This document shows positions 52,223-61,330 of a stretch of 64,000 nt of DNA, piece after piece. This stretch comes from RGIG3701 sp017403345 (lineage in GTDB: Bacteria > Planctomycetota > Planctomycetia > Pirellulales > Thermoguttaceae). The notes beneath the pieces are model-generated. The model saw only the letters and a program-made list of their open reading frames with translations, ran no database searches and was not told the DNA's origin. Positions within the stretch are counted from its first letter, which is position 1. Each line of letters starts with the position of its first letter. A program made the translations under genes and the position numbers. The stretch spans positions 1-64,000 of the forward strand of contig JAFQOH010000244.1 of the NCBI GenBank assembly GCA_017403345.1. The letters run 5' to 3'.

Positions 52223-53236
52223 ATGAAACGAACCGATCCCCGAAAATCCGCGTCCGCGCCAGCTTTCCGCCCGTATGGCTTTACGCTCGTTGAGCTGCTG
52301 GTCGTCATTGCCATCATCGGCATGCTGGTCGGTCTGCTTCTCCCGGCAGTCCAGCAGGCACGCGAAGCAGCGCGTCAGATGCAGTGCAGCAACAATCTGA
52401 AACAGATGGGACTTGCCGCGATGAACCTCGAATCGACCAGCCAACATTTTCCGAGCGGCGGCTGGTGGTGGCCCTGGGAGGCAGACGCGGACCTTGGTTT
52501 CAAATACCAGTGCGGTTCCTGGGCGTACTCACTGCTTCCGTTCCTCGAACAGCAGGCGATGTGGGCCATGGGACAGGACGGCGTCGAGGATCCCAAAAGC
52601 GGAAACCAGTACACGGAAGCCGCCAAACGCTGCGAGATCCCGCTTCCGGTCTTTTACTGTCCTTCCCGGCGTACGGCCGTCACGTATCCGCTAAAGGGGG
52701 GAGGAAACTCAACGTGCAAAAACGCAGACCGCTCGAAACTCACGAACGTTTCCAAATTGGATTATGCGGCATGCACCGGAGACAATTACGCCGTTTATGA
52801 GGCCAGCAATTACGCCAACGCGAAAAAGGAGATCCCTTCCCGTACCATCGCTTCAGACTGTCAAAGCGGCGCGACATTCCCCACCAGTGCCGTCAAAATG
52901 GGAGAGATCCGCGACGGAACGAGCAACACGATGCTCTATGGTGAAAAGTACCTGAACGCTAATATGTACGCGACGATCGAGGACGGCGACGACCAGACCG
53001 CGTGGTGCGGAGCAGACAATGACAGAATGCGAAAAACGAAAAACGAAACGGCTTGCGCTCCCCGGCAGGACCGCGGCGGGGTCAGTAATACGACCAGTTT
53101 CGGAAGCACGCATGCGGGTGCGTTCGGCATCACGCTTTGCGACGCCTCGGTGCAGCGCATCTCCTACAGCATCGACTTGGAAGCGTACAGTTACCTCGGC
53201 AAAAAATCCGACGGTAAGGCCTTTACCTTGGAATGA
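52223..53236 (+). CDS. DUF1559 pseudopilin-like protein
   Basis: 337 residues. The prepilin-like motif YGFTLVELLVVIAIIGMLVG is preceded by a longer, basic 18-residue leader than in the copy at 6896. LLLPAVQQAREAARQMQCSN follows, and the C-terminal motif reads HAGAFGITLCDA, with Ala where H-x9-DG has Gly. GAGGAG precedes the ATG. It is directly upstream of a large PEP-CTERM protein gene, matching the pairing seen at 6896-9593 in composition though not in gene order. Confidence 0.9.
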   Translation: MKRTDPRKSASAPAFRPYGFTLVELLVVIAIIGMLVGLLLPAVQQAREAARQMQCSNNLKQMGLAAMNLESTSQHFPSGGWWWPWEADADLGFKYQCGSWAYSLLPFLEQQAMWAMGQDGVEDPKSGNQYTEAAKRCEIPLPVFYCPSRRTAVTYPLKGGGNSTCKNADRSKLTNVSKLDYAACTGDNYAVYEASNYANAKKEIPSRTIASDCQSGATFPTSAVKMGEIRDGTSNTMLYGEKYLNANMYATIEDGDDQTAWCGADNDRMRKTKNETACAPRQDRGGVSNTTSFGSTHAGAFGITLCDASVQRISYSIDLEAYSYLGKKSDGKAFTLE

Positions 53237-53370
53237 AGATACGCGGAATGAAGGTACGCTGAAATGAAAGATCAGTGTCCCGAAAAAGTCCCGAAAAAGT
53301 CCCGAAAAAACCAAAAGACCAAATAAACGAACAAAACCACTGAAACGAACCTGACAGCAGAACAAATACC

Positions 53371-56300
53371 ATGAAAAGATCACGAAAAAATCCGCGTATC
53401 CGTACCCTGTCCGCCGCTGCGCTGCTCACGCTTCCGGTTTCAGCCGTAAGTACCGTGAATGCCGCCGCGATCACTGACGCGAACTTCAACGCTTCAGCGA
53501 ATTACGCCGAAAGCGTCTCTTTTGACCTGACCGGCTCCCAGACCTGGTCCGGCATCATTTCCGGGGCCTCCAGCACGCTGACCAAGACCGGCACAGGGAC
53601 GCTCACCATCTCGGCGGACCAGACGTTCCAGGGCGCGACGCTCATTTCCGGCGGTGCCCTCTCCATCGGAAACGTGAGTCGGCTGGCATCGACGTCAGGC
53701 ATTACGCTCTCCAATGGCGGAACGCTCAAGTACACAGCGAAAGCCGGAACGCTCGCTCCGACGATCACCGTGGGAGCCGGAGAAACCGGAACGGTCGAAT
53801 TCAAGAGCGCGACCTCTGAGACCCTCTCCATGAATCTGGCCGGAAGCGGAAAGATCGTCCTGGCCGGAAATTCAAACGCGACCGGGACGGGCAACGTGAA
53901 CTCTTTCGTCATCCGCTCCGACTCCGCTTTCACCGGCGACGTGGAGATCACGGGCGGAAAGATCCGTCTGCTCGGCGACCTGCCGAAGGTCAACTCCATC
54001 ATTCTCAACGGCGGCTCCGTCATGAATGACGCGCAGATGAACATCGGGAACGAAAACACGAAGATCTCCACGGATCTGGTTTTGGGTGAAAAAGGCGGCA
54101 CCGTCCGCGTCGGTTTCGATAACAGCCGGCTCATCTGGTCCGGAAAGATCACCGGAACGGGAACGTTCGGCATCGGCGGTGATTCGGGGACCTTCTGCTT
54201 CGCCAATTCCGCCAACGATTTCTCCGGCGGACTCCAGATCGGCGACGTCATGAACGGGAATTTTAATCAGGTCACCAAAGCCGAACTCCGAGCAAGCAAT
54301 TCGCTCGGAACCGGCGTCGTTTCCTTCGGCGCAGGCGCAAACCACTGGCTCGACCTCTACGGCCACAGCATCGTCTCTACACCGATCGCCGGTCTCTCCG
54401 CGACACGTTCCGGAGTGGAAGTCAAAAACTCCAAAAGCACCGTCAGTACCCTGACGCTCAGCGTTCCGGACGGCCAAACGCTCACCTACGCCGGGAAAAT
54501 GACCGGGAAGATCGACCTCGCCAAATCCGGTGCGGGCACGCAGATCCTGACCGGTACGGGATCCACCCGGACGGGAAACACGACCGTCAATGAAGGCACG
54601 CTCCGACTGACTTCCGGAGCGAAACTCGGCGGCGGACTCCTCACCGTCACCGGGACCGGAACTCTGGATCTCGCAGGACTCACCGACGCGGAACTCTCCG
54701 ATGCTGGCAAAGCTGCCGGACTCGCCGGAAACTCCGCGAACGCCATCCTGACCAACTCCAACGCGGAAACGCCGAGTGCCCTGACGCTTGAACTCGCCGG
54801 GGATCAGACCTACGCGGGAAAACTCACCGGAAAGCTCTCACTCACGAAAACCGGGACCGGAACGCAGACGCTCGCTGGGGCCGGACTGGGCGCAAACGTC
54901 TCCGCGAAAGTTTCCGAAGGCAAACTCCTCATCCAGAATCCAGGCGGAAGCGCGGCAAACGCCTTCACGCTCGACGGCGGAACGCTCGCTTTTGAGAAAA
55001 ACGGCGCCCTTACCCTCTCCACCAAGATCGACGTGACGGCCAACGGCGGAACCATTCAGTGGATCACGACCGGAACGAACGCGCTGAGTTTCGGCATCAA
55101 CGGAACCGGTACGACGGAAAACACGGTCCTCACCTTCACCGCCTCAAATAATGCGTCCGGAAACTGCTCAACGCTCACGCCGACCGCCCTCTCCAATTTC
55201 AGCGGGAAATTTGAGATCACCGCCGGCAAACTGAACATCACGTCCATGAATTACCTTCCCGCCAAAGGCATCATCCTCAGCGGCGGGACCCTCATGCTCA
55301 ACATTGGCGGAACGCAGACCTACGCGGCTCCCATCTCGCTCACAGACGGAACGTTCAGCACCATCCGGAACGGATCATTTGGAACTCACGTCTTTACCGG
55401 AAAGATCTCCGGAACCGGCGAACTCGGCATCTCCGGCGACAATGGAACGACCGTCTTCAAGAATTCTGCCAACGATTTCTCTGGAGGACTGGTCATCGGC
55501 ACACAGAAAAACCGCGGAAACGGCCCCTTCCAGAGCAAAGTCCAGGCCGGCGCGGAAAATGCGCTCGGAACCGGCCCCGTCACGGTCATCGGAGCGTCTG
55601 AACAGGGTGCCTCCACCCTCGATCTGAAAGGTTTCAGCCAGAAGATCGGCGGTCTGATCTCCACCGAAAAAGACACGTTCGCCGTCGTGAAAAACTCCGG
55701 CGCAGAAGCCGGCCTCACCCTGAACGTCGCGGAAGGCAAGGACCTCACCTACGCCAGCGAACTTTCCGGCGCACTGAACGTCACGAAAGACGGCAAAGGG
55801 ACTCAGACGCTCACCGGCGAAAAGATCCTCTACTCCGGCTCCACGACCGTGAATGACGGAACGCTCAGGATCGATGCCGTCCCCGGCTCCCTCACCGAAA
55901 CCGAATCGCCCATCCCCGCGCACCAGTTCTTCCTCAACGGCGGAACGCTCTACCAGGTCTCCGCACTGAACGACGCAGCGAAAAATGCGAACTACTCCTT
56001 CAACGGCGGTACACTTTCCGTCACGGGAGTGAGTACCGACCACCTGAACAAGATCTCGATCGAAGCTGACGGCGGGACCATCGACTGGCGCGGAAAAGGG
56101 ACCGACCAGCTCTACCTCACGCTCGCGAACGGAACCACCGCGGCAAAGGATACCGTCTTCATGCTCAACGGCATCAACGTCACCGGCGGGAACTGCAATT
56201 CATTTCACATCGTGACGAATAATTTCACCGGAAAGATCGGCGTTTCCGGCGGAAAACTCATCGCGAAAACTGACGGTTTCAGCAAATTCTCCGGAGTCGT

Positions 56301-57279
56301 CCTGGACGGCGGGACCTTGATGTTCAACGCGAATCTCAATTCCCTGAAAAACTTCACCCTCCCGATCGAGCTGACCGAAAACGGCGGCACGCTCCGCGGC
56401 GGGTCAAACATCACGTACACGATGAAAGGCGTCATCTCCGGCACCGGTGAACTCGGCATCTCCGGCGACAATGGACCGATCGTTTTCGCGAACAGCCAAA
56501 ACTCTTTCTCCGGCGGTCTGAACGTCGGCGCGAATCTCAACATTGGGGACGAGAACAAAGCGATCGCCAAACTCGGCGCAAATGATGCACTGGGAACGGG
56601 CGTCGTCTCCATCAGTCACGCCAAAGCCTCGCTTGATCTTGCAGGATTCAGTCTGACGAACACGCCGATCGCCGGTCTTTCCTCGACCGTTTCCGGAGCC
56701 GTCCTCAAAAACTCCTCCGCAAACGCCAGCACGCTGACGCTTCAAGTCCCGGAAGGGAAGAGCGAATCGTACGCCGGTCAGGTCACCGGAAACATCGAGC
56801 TGGTCAAGACCGGCGCGGGAAATCAGACCTTCACCGGCGCGTACGCCTCCACGGGTAACATCACCATCGCCGACGGCACGCTGACCTTCGCGGATAACTC
56901 GTTCGACCTGCCGAACTCTGCACTCTCGATCGAAGAAACCGGCATCCTCGCGCTGAATGGGGCTTCTCTGGATCTGGGAAGTCTGGACATGGCGCTGGAA
57001 TCCCTCCTTTTCTTCGACCCGGCCTCCGAAACCATCTCGCTCACGACGGATTCATTCCAGGGCAAGGCCGGAGATTTTTCGCTTAGCTGGAACGGCGTGA
57101 CGGATACGCTTTTCGGAAATCTTGCGGACTATTTCACCATGGATCCCAATGGTTTCCTCAGTCTCACGGCACTTCCAGCAGGTCCGGATGTTCCCGGCGT
57201 CCCGGAACCCGCAACGTGGCTTCTGCTTCTGGCCGGTCTCGGGATCTTCAAACTCCGGTGCAGGACGTCCCGCAATTAG
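53371..57279 (+). CDS. Large PEP-CTERM protein with autotransporter-type beta-strand repeats
   Basis: 1302 residues. A signal peptide (AAALLTLPVSAVSTVNAA) opens the protein. Many copies of the autotransporter-associated beta-strand repeat follow (LTKTGTGTLTISADQTFQGA, TGNTTVNEGTLRLTSGA, YSGSTTVNDGTLRIDA), predicting a long right-handed beta helix. Three copies of a longer unit with a GELGISGDNG motif are visible. There is no autotransporter barrel; instead the C-terminus is a PEP-CTERM tail (VPEPATWLLLLAGLGIF, then RCR). It is probably an exosortase-sorted surface protein. The ribosome-binding site is weak. The terminator is at 57287-57331. Confidence 0.85.
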   Translation: MKRSRKNPRIRTLSAAALLTLPVSAVSTVNAAAITDANFNASANYAESVSFDLTGSQTWSGIISGASSTLTKTGTGTLTISADQTFQGATLISGGALSIGNVSRLASTSGITLSNGGTLKYTAKAGTLAPTITVGAGETGTVEFKSATSETLSMNLAGSGKIVLAGNSNATGTGNVNSFVIRSDSAFTGDVEITGGKIRLLGDLPKVNSIILNGGSVMNDAQMNIGNENTKISTDLVLGEKGGTVRVGFDNSRLIWSGKITGTGTFGIGGDSGTFCFANSANDFSGGLQIGDVMNGNFNQVTKAELRASNSLGTGVVSFGAGANHWLDLYGHSIVSTPIAGLSATRSGVEVKNSKSTVSTLTLSVPDGQTLTYAGKMTGKIDLAKSGAGTQILTGTGSTRTGNTTVNEGTLRLTSGAKLGGGLLTVTGTGTLDLAGLTDAELSDAGKAAGLAGNSANAILTNSNAETPSALTLELAGDQTYAGKLTGKLSLTKTGTGTQTLAGAGLGANVSAKVSEGKLLIQNPGGSAANAFTLDGGTLAFEKNGALTLSTKIDVTANGGTIQWITTGTNALSFGINGTGTTENTVLTFTASNNASGNCSTLTPTALSNFSGKFEITAGKLNITSMNYLPAKGIILSGGTLMLNIGGTQTYAAPISLTDGTFSTIRNGSFGTHVFTGKISGTGELGISGDNGTTVFKNSANDFSGGLVIGTQKNRGNGPFQSKVQAGAENALGTGPVTVIGASEQGASTLDLKGFSQKIGGLISTEKDTFAVVKNSGAEAGLTLNVAEGKDLTYASELSGALNVTKDGKGTQTLTGEKILYSGSTTVNDGTLRIDAVPGSLTETESPIPAHQFFLNGGTLYQVSALNDAAKNANYSFNGGTLSVTGVSTDHLNKISIEADGGTIDWRGKGTDQLYLTLANGTTAAKDTVFMLNGINVTGGNCNSFHIVTNNFTGKIGVSGGKLIAKTDGFSKFSGVVLDGGTLMFNANLNSLKNFTLPIELTENGGTLRGGSNITYTMKGVISGTGELGISGDNGPIVFANSQNSFSGGLNVGANLNIGDENKAIAKLGANDALGTGVVSISHAKASLDLAGFSLTNTPIAGLSSTVSGAVLKNSSANASTLTLQVPEGKSESYAGQVTGNIELVKTGAGNQTFTGAYASTGNITIADGTLTFADNSFDLPNSALSIEETGILALNGASLDLGSLDMALESLLFFDPASETISLTTDSFQGKAGDFSLSWNGVTDTLFGNLADYFTMDPNGFLSLTALPAGPDVPGVPEPATWLLLLAGLGIFKLRCRTSRN

Positions 57280-57286
57280 AGACCGC

Positions 57287-57331
57287 AAAAAAGATCCATT
57301 CGGTACGTACTTGCCGGATGGATCTTTTTTT
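57287..57331 (+). terminator. Strong terminator after the beta-helix gene
   Basis: AAAAAAGATCCAT (57287-57299) pairs with ATGGATCTTTTTTT (57318-57331), giving a perfect stem with a T-run. It may work in both directions. Confidence 0.88.
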
Positions 57332-57358
57332 GGAAGAATCCGGTCCGCAAACGGCACG

Positions 57359-57393
57359 CCCCCCGTTTTCATTTCCTCTTTTTATGGTAAAAT
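57359..57393 (+). promoter_or_regulatory. Promoter of dnaE (and the SIR2 gene)
   Basis: Six C, G, TTTTCA (57366-57371), 16-base spacer, TAAAAT (57388-57393), about 70 bases before dnaE. Confidence 0.5.
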
Positions 57394-57462
57394 AGTTTTG
57401 GATCCAGTGCGTCTGCATCCAGGACAGCACGGAAAAGTACGGAACTTTTTTTTGAGGAAATC

Positions 57463-60400
57463 ATGGCAGAGACTCCGAATCCCAATCCCGAAATTGCAGA
57501 AAATCAGGAAACATCTGAAGCTCAGGCTCCGCCGCCCTATGTGCATCTTCACTGCCACAGCGAATACAGCCTGCTGGACGGTGCCGGTTCCTTGAAGCGT
57601 CTCGTCAACAAAGCGGCAGAATTCAAGATGAATTCTCTTGCGCTGACGGACCACGGCAATATGTTCGGCATCCTGAAATTCTATCAGCGTGCACTGGATA
57701 CCGGGATCAAGCCGATCCTAGGATACGAAGCCTACCTTGCGCCGGACAGCCGCTTCAATCGGCAGTACCCTGCCCGCACGAACTATGCGTACCATCTGAC
57801 CGTGCTGGCACAGAACCACACGGGCTTCAAAAACCTCCTGAAAATGGCGACGCAGGCGTACACCGAGGGGATGTACCGCAGGCCGAGGATCGACCGGGAA
57901 CTTCTGCACCAGTACGGCGAAGGTCTCATCATCCTCAGCGGCTGTCTTGGCGGTGAGATCAATCAGCACCTGATCAACGGCAACGAACCGAACTGGAAAG
58001 CGGCTTACGAAGTCGCGGAATGGTACAAAAAGGAATTCGGCGACCGATTTTATCTGGAGATCCAGAACAATGGGATCGATCTCCAGCAGCGCGCAGCACG
58101 GTTCATGATCGAAATGGCGGAAAAAACGGGGATACCTCTGGTCGCGACGAGCGACGTACACTACGTAGAGAAAAAAGACGCGCCGATCCAGGACATTCTC
58201 CTCTGCATCAACACGGGGAAAAAACGGATGGATGAGGACCGAATGCGGATGGATACCGACCAGTTCTACTTCCGCTCCCAGCAGGAAATGTACGACGCCT
58301 TTCCCGGTCAAGAGGCTGCCGTCGCCCGTTCTCAGGAGATCGCGGACCGATGCAATGTGGAGCTGGAGCTTGGAAAGCGTTTCTTCCCGGTCTTCACGCC
58401 TCCGGACGGCAAAGACGAAGTCGAATATTTGCGCGAAGTCGCTCTTGAAGGTCTGCGCGACCGCTACGCCGACGAACCGAAACGGTGGGTCAACGGCGAG
58501 ATCGGCGGCGATTTCACGAGTGAAGTCTACGAACGGCTTGAAACGGAATTGAGCGTCATCAAGCGTCAGGGATTCCCGAACTACTTTCTCGTCGTGTGGG
58601 ATTTCGTCCGCGCAGCTCACGAGAAAGGGATCTCCTGCACTGCCCGCGGTTCCGGTGTGGGGTCGCTCGTCTGTTTCGGATTGGGACTAAGCCGGGTCTG
58701 TCCGCTGGAGTACGACCTTCTCTTTGAGCGTTTCTTGGACGTCAACCGTAAAGAGGCGCCGGATATCGACATCGACTTCGAGCAGGCGCGTCGAGAAGAG
58801 GTCCTTCAGTACGTCCGCGACACGTACGGAGCAGACCACGTCGCACAGATCGGCACGTTCGGGACCATGGCGGCGAAGGCGGCCATCAAGGACGTTGGGC
58901 GCGTTCTGGGATTTCCGGTCTCCTCGGTGGAAGAGATCACGTCGAAAGTCCCCAAAACGCCGAAGATCACCATCGAAAAAGCGCTCAAAGCCAACCCGGA
59001 ATTCCAGGAAGCCTACGACACCGATCCGGAAGTGGCGGAGATCGTGGATCTTGCGAAAGGGTGCGAAGGTCTGGCTCGTCAGCCCGGCACGCACGCCTGC
59101 GGAGTTCTCATTACGCCCCAGCCCGTCGTGAATTTCGTGCCGATGCACACGATCCGAAACAAATCAGGCCTCGTCACTCAGTGGGAAGGCGCGGAAGTGG
59201 AAGCGTCAGGGCTGCTGAAGATGGACTTTCTCGGACTGCGCAACCTCTCGATCCTCTCGCAGACGATGAATTTCATCAAAGAGACGACAGGGAAAGACAT
59301 TAATCCGTACCGATTCCCCCACGACAATCAGCCGACCTACGATCTGCTATGCCGCGGAGAAACGAAAGGCGTTTTCCAGCTGGAAGGGGAAGGGATCCGC
59401 AATCTGCTCCAGAAGCTCAAACCAGACAATTTCCGCGACATCATCGCCATGCTCGCGCTCTACCGTCCCGGACCGCTTGGAGGCGGAATGGTGGACCAGT
59501 ACATCGACGTGAAGCACGGACGCGCGACCGCCTCGTACATTCACCCGGTACTCGAAGACGTACTGACCGAGACTCACGGCGTCATGGTCTACCAGGAACA
59601 GGTCATGCGTATCCTAAACCGCCTGGGAAAGATCGAGCTGGCCGACGCCTACAAGTGCATCAAGGCGATCTCCAAAAAGAAGATCGACAAGATCGCGCAC
59701 TACCAGTCCCAGTTCATCACCGGATGCCAGGAAAACGACCTGACGGAAAAGGATGCCGAGCATCTTTTTGACCTCATCATCCAGTTCGCGGGCTACGGCT
59801 TCAACAAAAGCCACTCCACGGCATACGCAAAGATCGCGTACATCACCGCGTACCTGAAATGCCATTTCCCCGTGGAATTCATGGCCGCGCTTTTGACCGG
59901 CGACATCGATCAGCGAAACTTCAAGAAAAAAGACAAAACCGTCGAACACATCGAAGACTGCCAGCGAATGGGAGTGGAAGTCGTTTTGCCGTGCGTCAAC
60001 ACTTCCGCCGCAAGCTACAGGATCGAAGACGGAAAGATCCATTTCGCCATGACCGCGATCAGCGGCGTGAACGAAACCTTCGCGGACGCCATTCGGCAGG
60101 AACGTCTCGCGAACGGCCCGTACTTGGATCTTTTCGATTTCTGCGAGCGCAATGCGGTCAACAAGATCCCGCGTGCAACGCTCCTCTCACTCTTGGATGC
60201 CGGCTGCTTCGACTGTTTCGAAGGAAACCGCGCCCAGCTGGAAGCCGTCCTTGACCGGGCGATCCAGGCAGGAGAAGCGACCGTCGCTGACAAACGAAGC
60301 GGCCAAATGTCCCTCTTCGACATGTTTGAGCCGGCGGCAGAAAGCGGGGAAAAAGAAGTCATCGATCTCCCAGACATTCCGGACTGGCCGGAGAAGGAAA

Positions 60401-61326
60401 AATTGGCGCGGGAGAAAAAAGTCCTCGGTTTCTACCGTTCCGGACACCCTCTGGCGGAGTACCGCGAATCGCTCCAATTCCACTGCACCCATAATACTAC
60501 GGGAGCGAAGGCTCTGCCGCACATGACGCAGGTCGTACTCGGCGGAATCGTCGGTCAGCTGGAAAAAAAGGCGACGAAATCGAAAAACGAACTCTACGCG
60601 CGTTTTGAGCTGGAAGATGAAGAAGGAACGATTCCGTGCATTCTCTGGCCGCGGAAATACACGATGTACGGCGACTGCCTTTCTCCGGATGCCGTGATCC
60701 TCTGCGTCGGATCGATCGACAACCGAAAACAGCAGGAAGAAGCGCAGGCAGCCGAAAAAGCGGCGAAACTCGCGAAAGAAAAAGCGGAACGTGAAGCAAA
60801 AGAAGCCAAAGAGGGTAAAAAGAAACCATCCAAAGACCAGAAAGCCGCTCTGCAAAACCTCACCGACGACGATGATGACGACGATGATGAGGATGAACTG
60901 GACACGATGGGCGATGATTCCCAGGATGACGATTCCGGAGATTCCGGAGGCGGCGCGATCAGCACCGTAAGTTTCCTCGTCGACAAGATCGTGACGATCG
61001 AAAGTCTGCGCCGCGACTACACGGAGGGACTTCGGATCCGCATTTTCGAGGAGGACCATTCGCCGGAGACTCTCAAGACTCTGAAAGAGATCCTGCGGTC
61101 TTCCCCCGGAAGTGAACGTCTGGAATTGGAGATCTTCACGAAAGACCGAAACCGCGTGGTCATGCAGTGCGATTTCACGATGAAGGCGACGCAGGACATC
61201 CTCACACAGCTTCAAAACATCCTAGGCATTCAGAATGTCCAGCAGATCATCCGCAAGATCGAACCGGAAAAACGTGAAGAACCGGCCTGGAAAAAGAACC
61301 GCAAATCATGGAAACGGGAGGGATAA
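57463..61326 (+). CDS. dnaE: DNA polymerase III alpha subunit
   Basis: 1287 residues, about 100 more than common DnaE. The PHP domain opens with YVHLHCHSEYSLLDGAGSLK. The polymerase active site has PDIDIDFEQARREEVLQYV. The fingers, the helix-hairpin-helix and an OB domain (QVVLGGIVGQLEKKATKSKN) follow. Between the OB domain and the C-terminal part lies a highly charged insert near residues 1090-1165: Glu/Lys/Ala-rich (AEKAAKLAKEKAEREAKEAK) then a run of nine Asp residues with more Glu/Asp. It is the replicative polymerase. GAGGAAATC precedes the ATG. The SIR2 gene starts 4 bases after its stop. Confidence 0.95.
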   Translation: MAETPNPNPEIAENQETSEAQAPPPYVHLHCHSEYSLLDGAGSLKRLVNKAAEFKMNSLALTDHGNMFGILKFYQRALDTGIKPILGYEAYLAPDSRFNRQYPARTNYAYHLTVLAQNHTGFKNLLKMATQAYTEGMYRRPRIDRELLHQYGEGLIILSGCLGGEINQHLINGNEPNWKAAYEVAEWYKKEFGDRFYLEIQNNGIDLQQRAARFMIEMAEKTGIPLVATSDVHYVEKKDAPIQDILLCINTGKKRMDEDRMRMDTDQFYFRSQQEMYDAFPGQEAAVARSQEIADRCNVELELGKRFFPVFTPPDGKDEVEYLREVALEGLRDRYADEPKRWVNGEIGGDFTSEVYERLETELSVIKRQGFPNYFLVVWDFVRAAHEKGISCTARGSGVGSLVCFGLGLSRVCPLEYDLLFERFLDVNRKEAPDIDIDFEQARREEVLQYVRDTYGADHVAQIGTFGTMAAKAAIKDVGRVLGFPVSSVEEITSKVPKTPKITIEKALKANPEFQEAYDTDPEVAEIVDLAKGCEGLARQPGTHACGVLITPQPVVNFVPMHTIRNKSGLVTQWEGAEVEASGLLKMDFLGLRNLSILSQTMNFIKETTGKDINPYRFPHDNQPTYDLLCRGETKGVFQLEGEGIRNLLQKLKPDNFRDIIAMLALYRPGPLGGGMVDQYIDVKHGRATASYIHPVLEDVLTETHGVMVYQEQVMRILNRLGKIELADAYKCIKAISKKKIDKIAHYQSQFITGCQENDLTEKDAEHLFDLIIQFAGYGFNKSHSTAYAKIAYITAYLKCHFPVEFMAALLTGDIDQRNFKKKDKTVEHIEDCQRMGVEVVLPCVNTSAASYRIEDGKIHFAMTAISGVNETFADAIRQERLANGPYLDLFDFCERNAVNKIPRATLLSLLDAGCFDCFEGNRAQLEAVLDRAIQAGEATVADKRSGQMSLFDMFEPAAESGEKEVIDLPDIPDWPEKEKLAREKKVLGFYRSGHPLAEYRESLQFHCTHNTTGAKALPHMTQVVLGGIVGQLEKKATKSKNELYARFELEDEEGTIPCILWPRKYTMYGDCLSPDAVILCVGSIDNRKQQEEAQAAEKAAKLAKEKAEREAKEAKEGKKKPSKDQKAALQNLTDDDDDDDDEDELDTMGDDSQDDDSGDSGGGAISTVSFLVDKIVTIESLRRDYTEGLRIRIFEEDHSPETLKTLKEILRSSPGSERLELEIFTKDRNRVVMQCDFTMKATQDILTQLQNILGIQNVQQIIRKIEPEKREEPAWKKNRKSWKREG

Positions 61327-61330
61327 TAAA

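Noticed and set aside
53502..54251. Val/Pro/Ser-rich minus-strand frames opposite the beta-helix gene
   Set aside because: They arise from the repetitive codon pattern of the plus-strand repeats; several similar ones occur along the gene.
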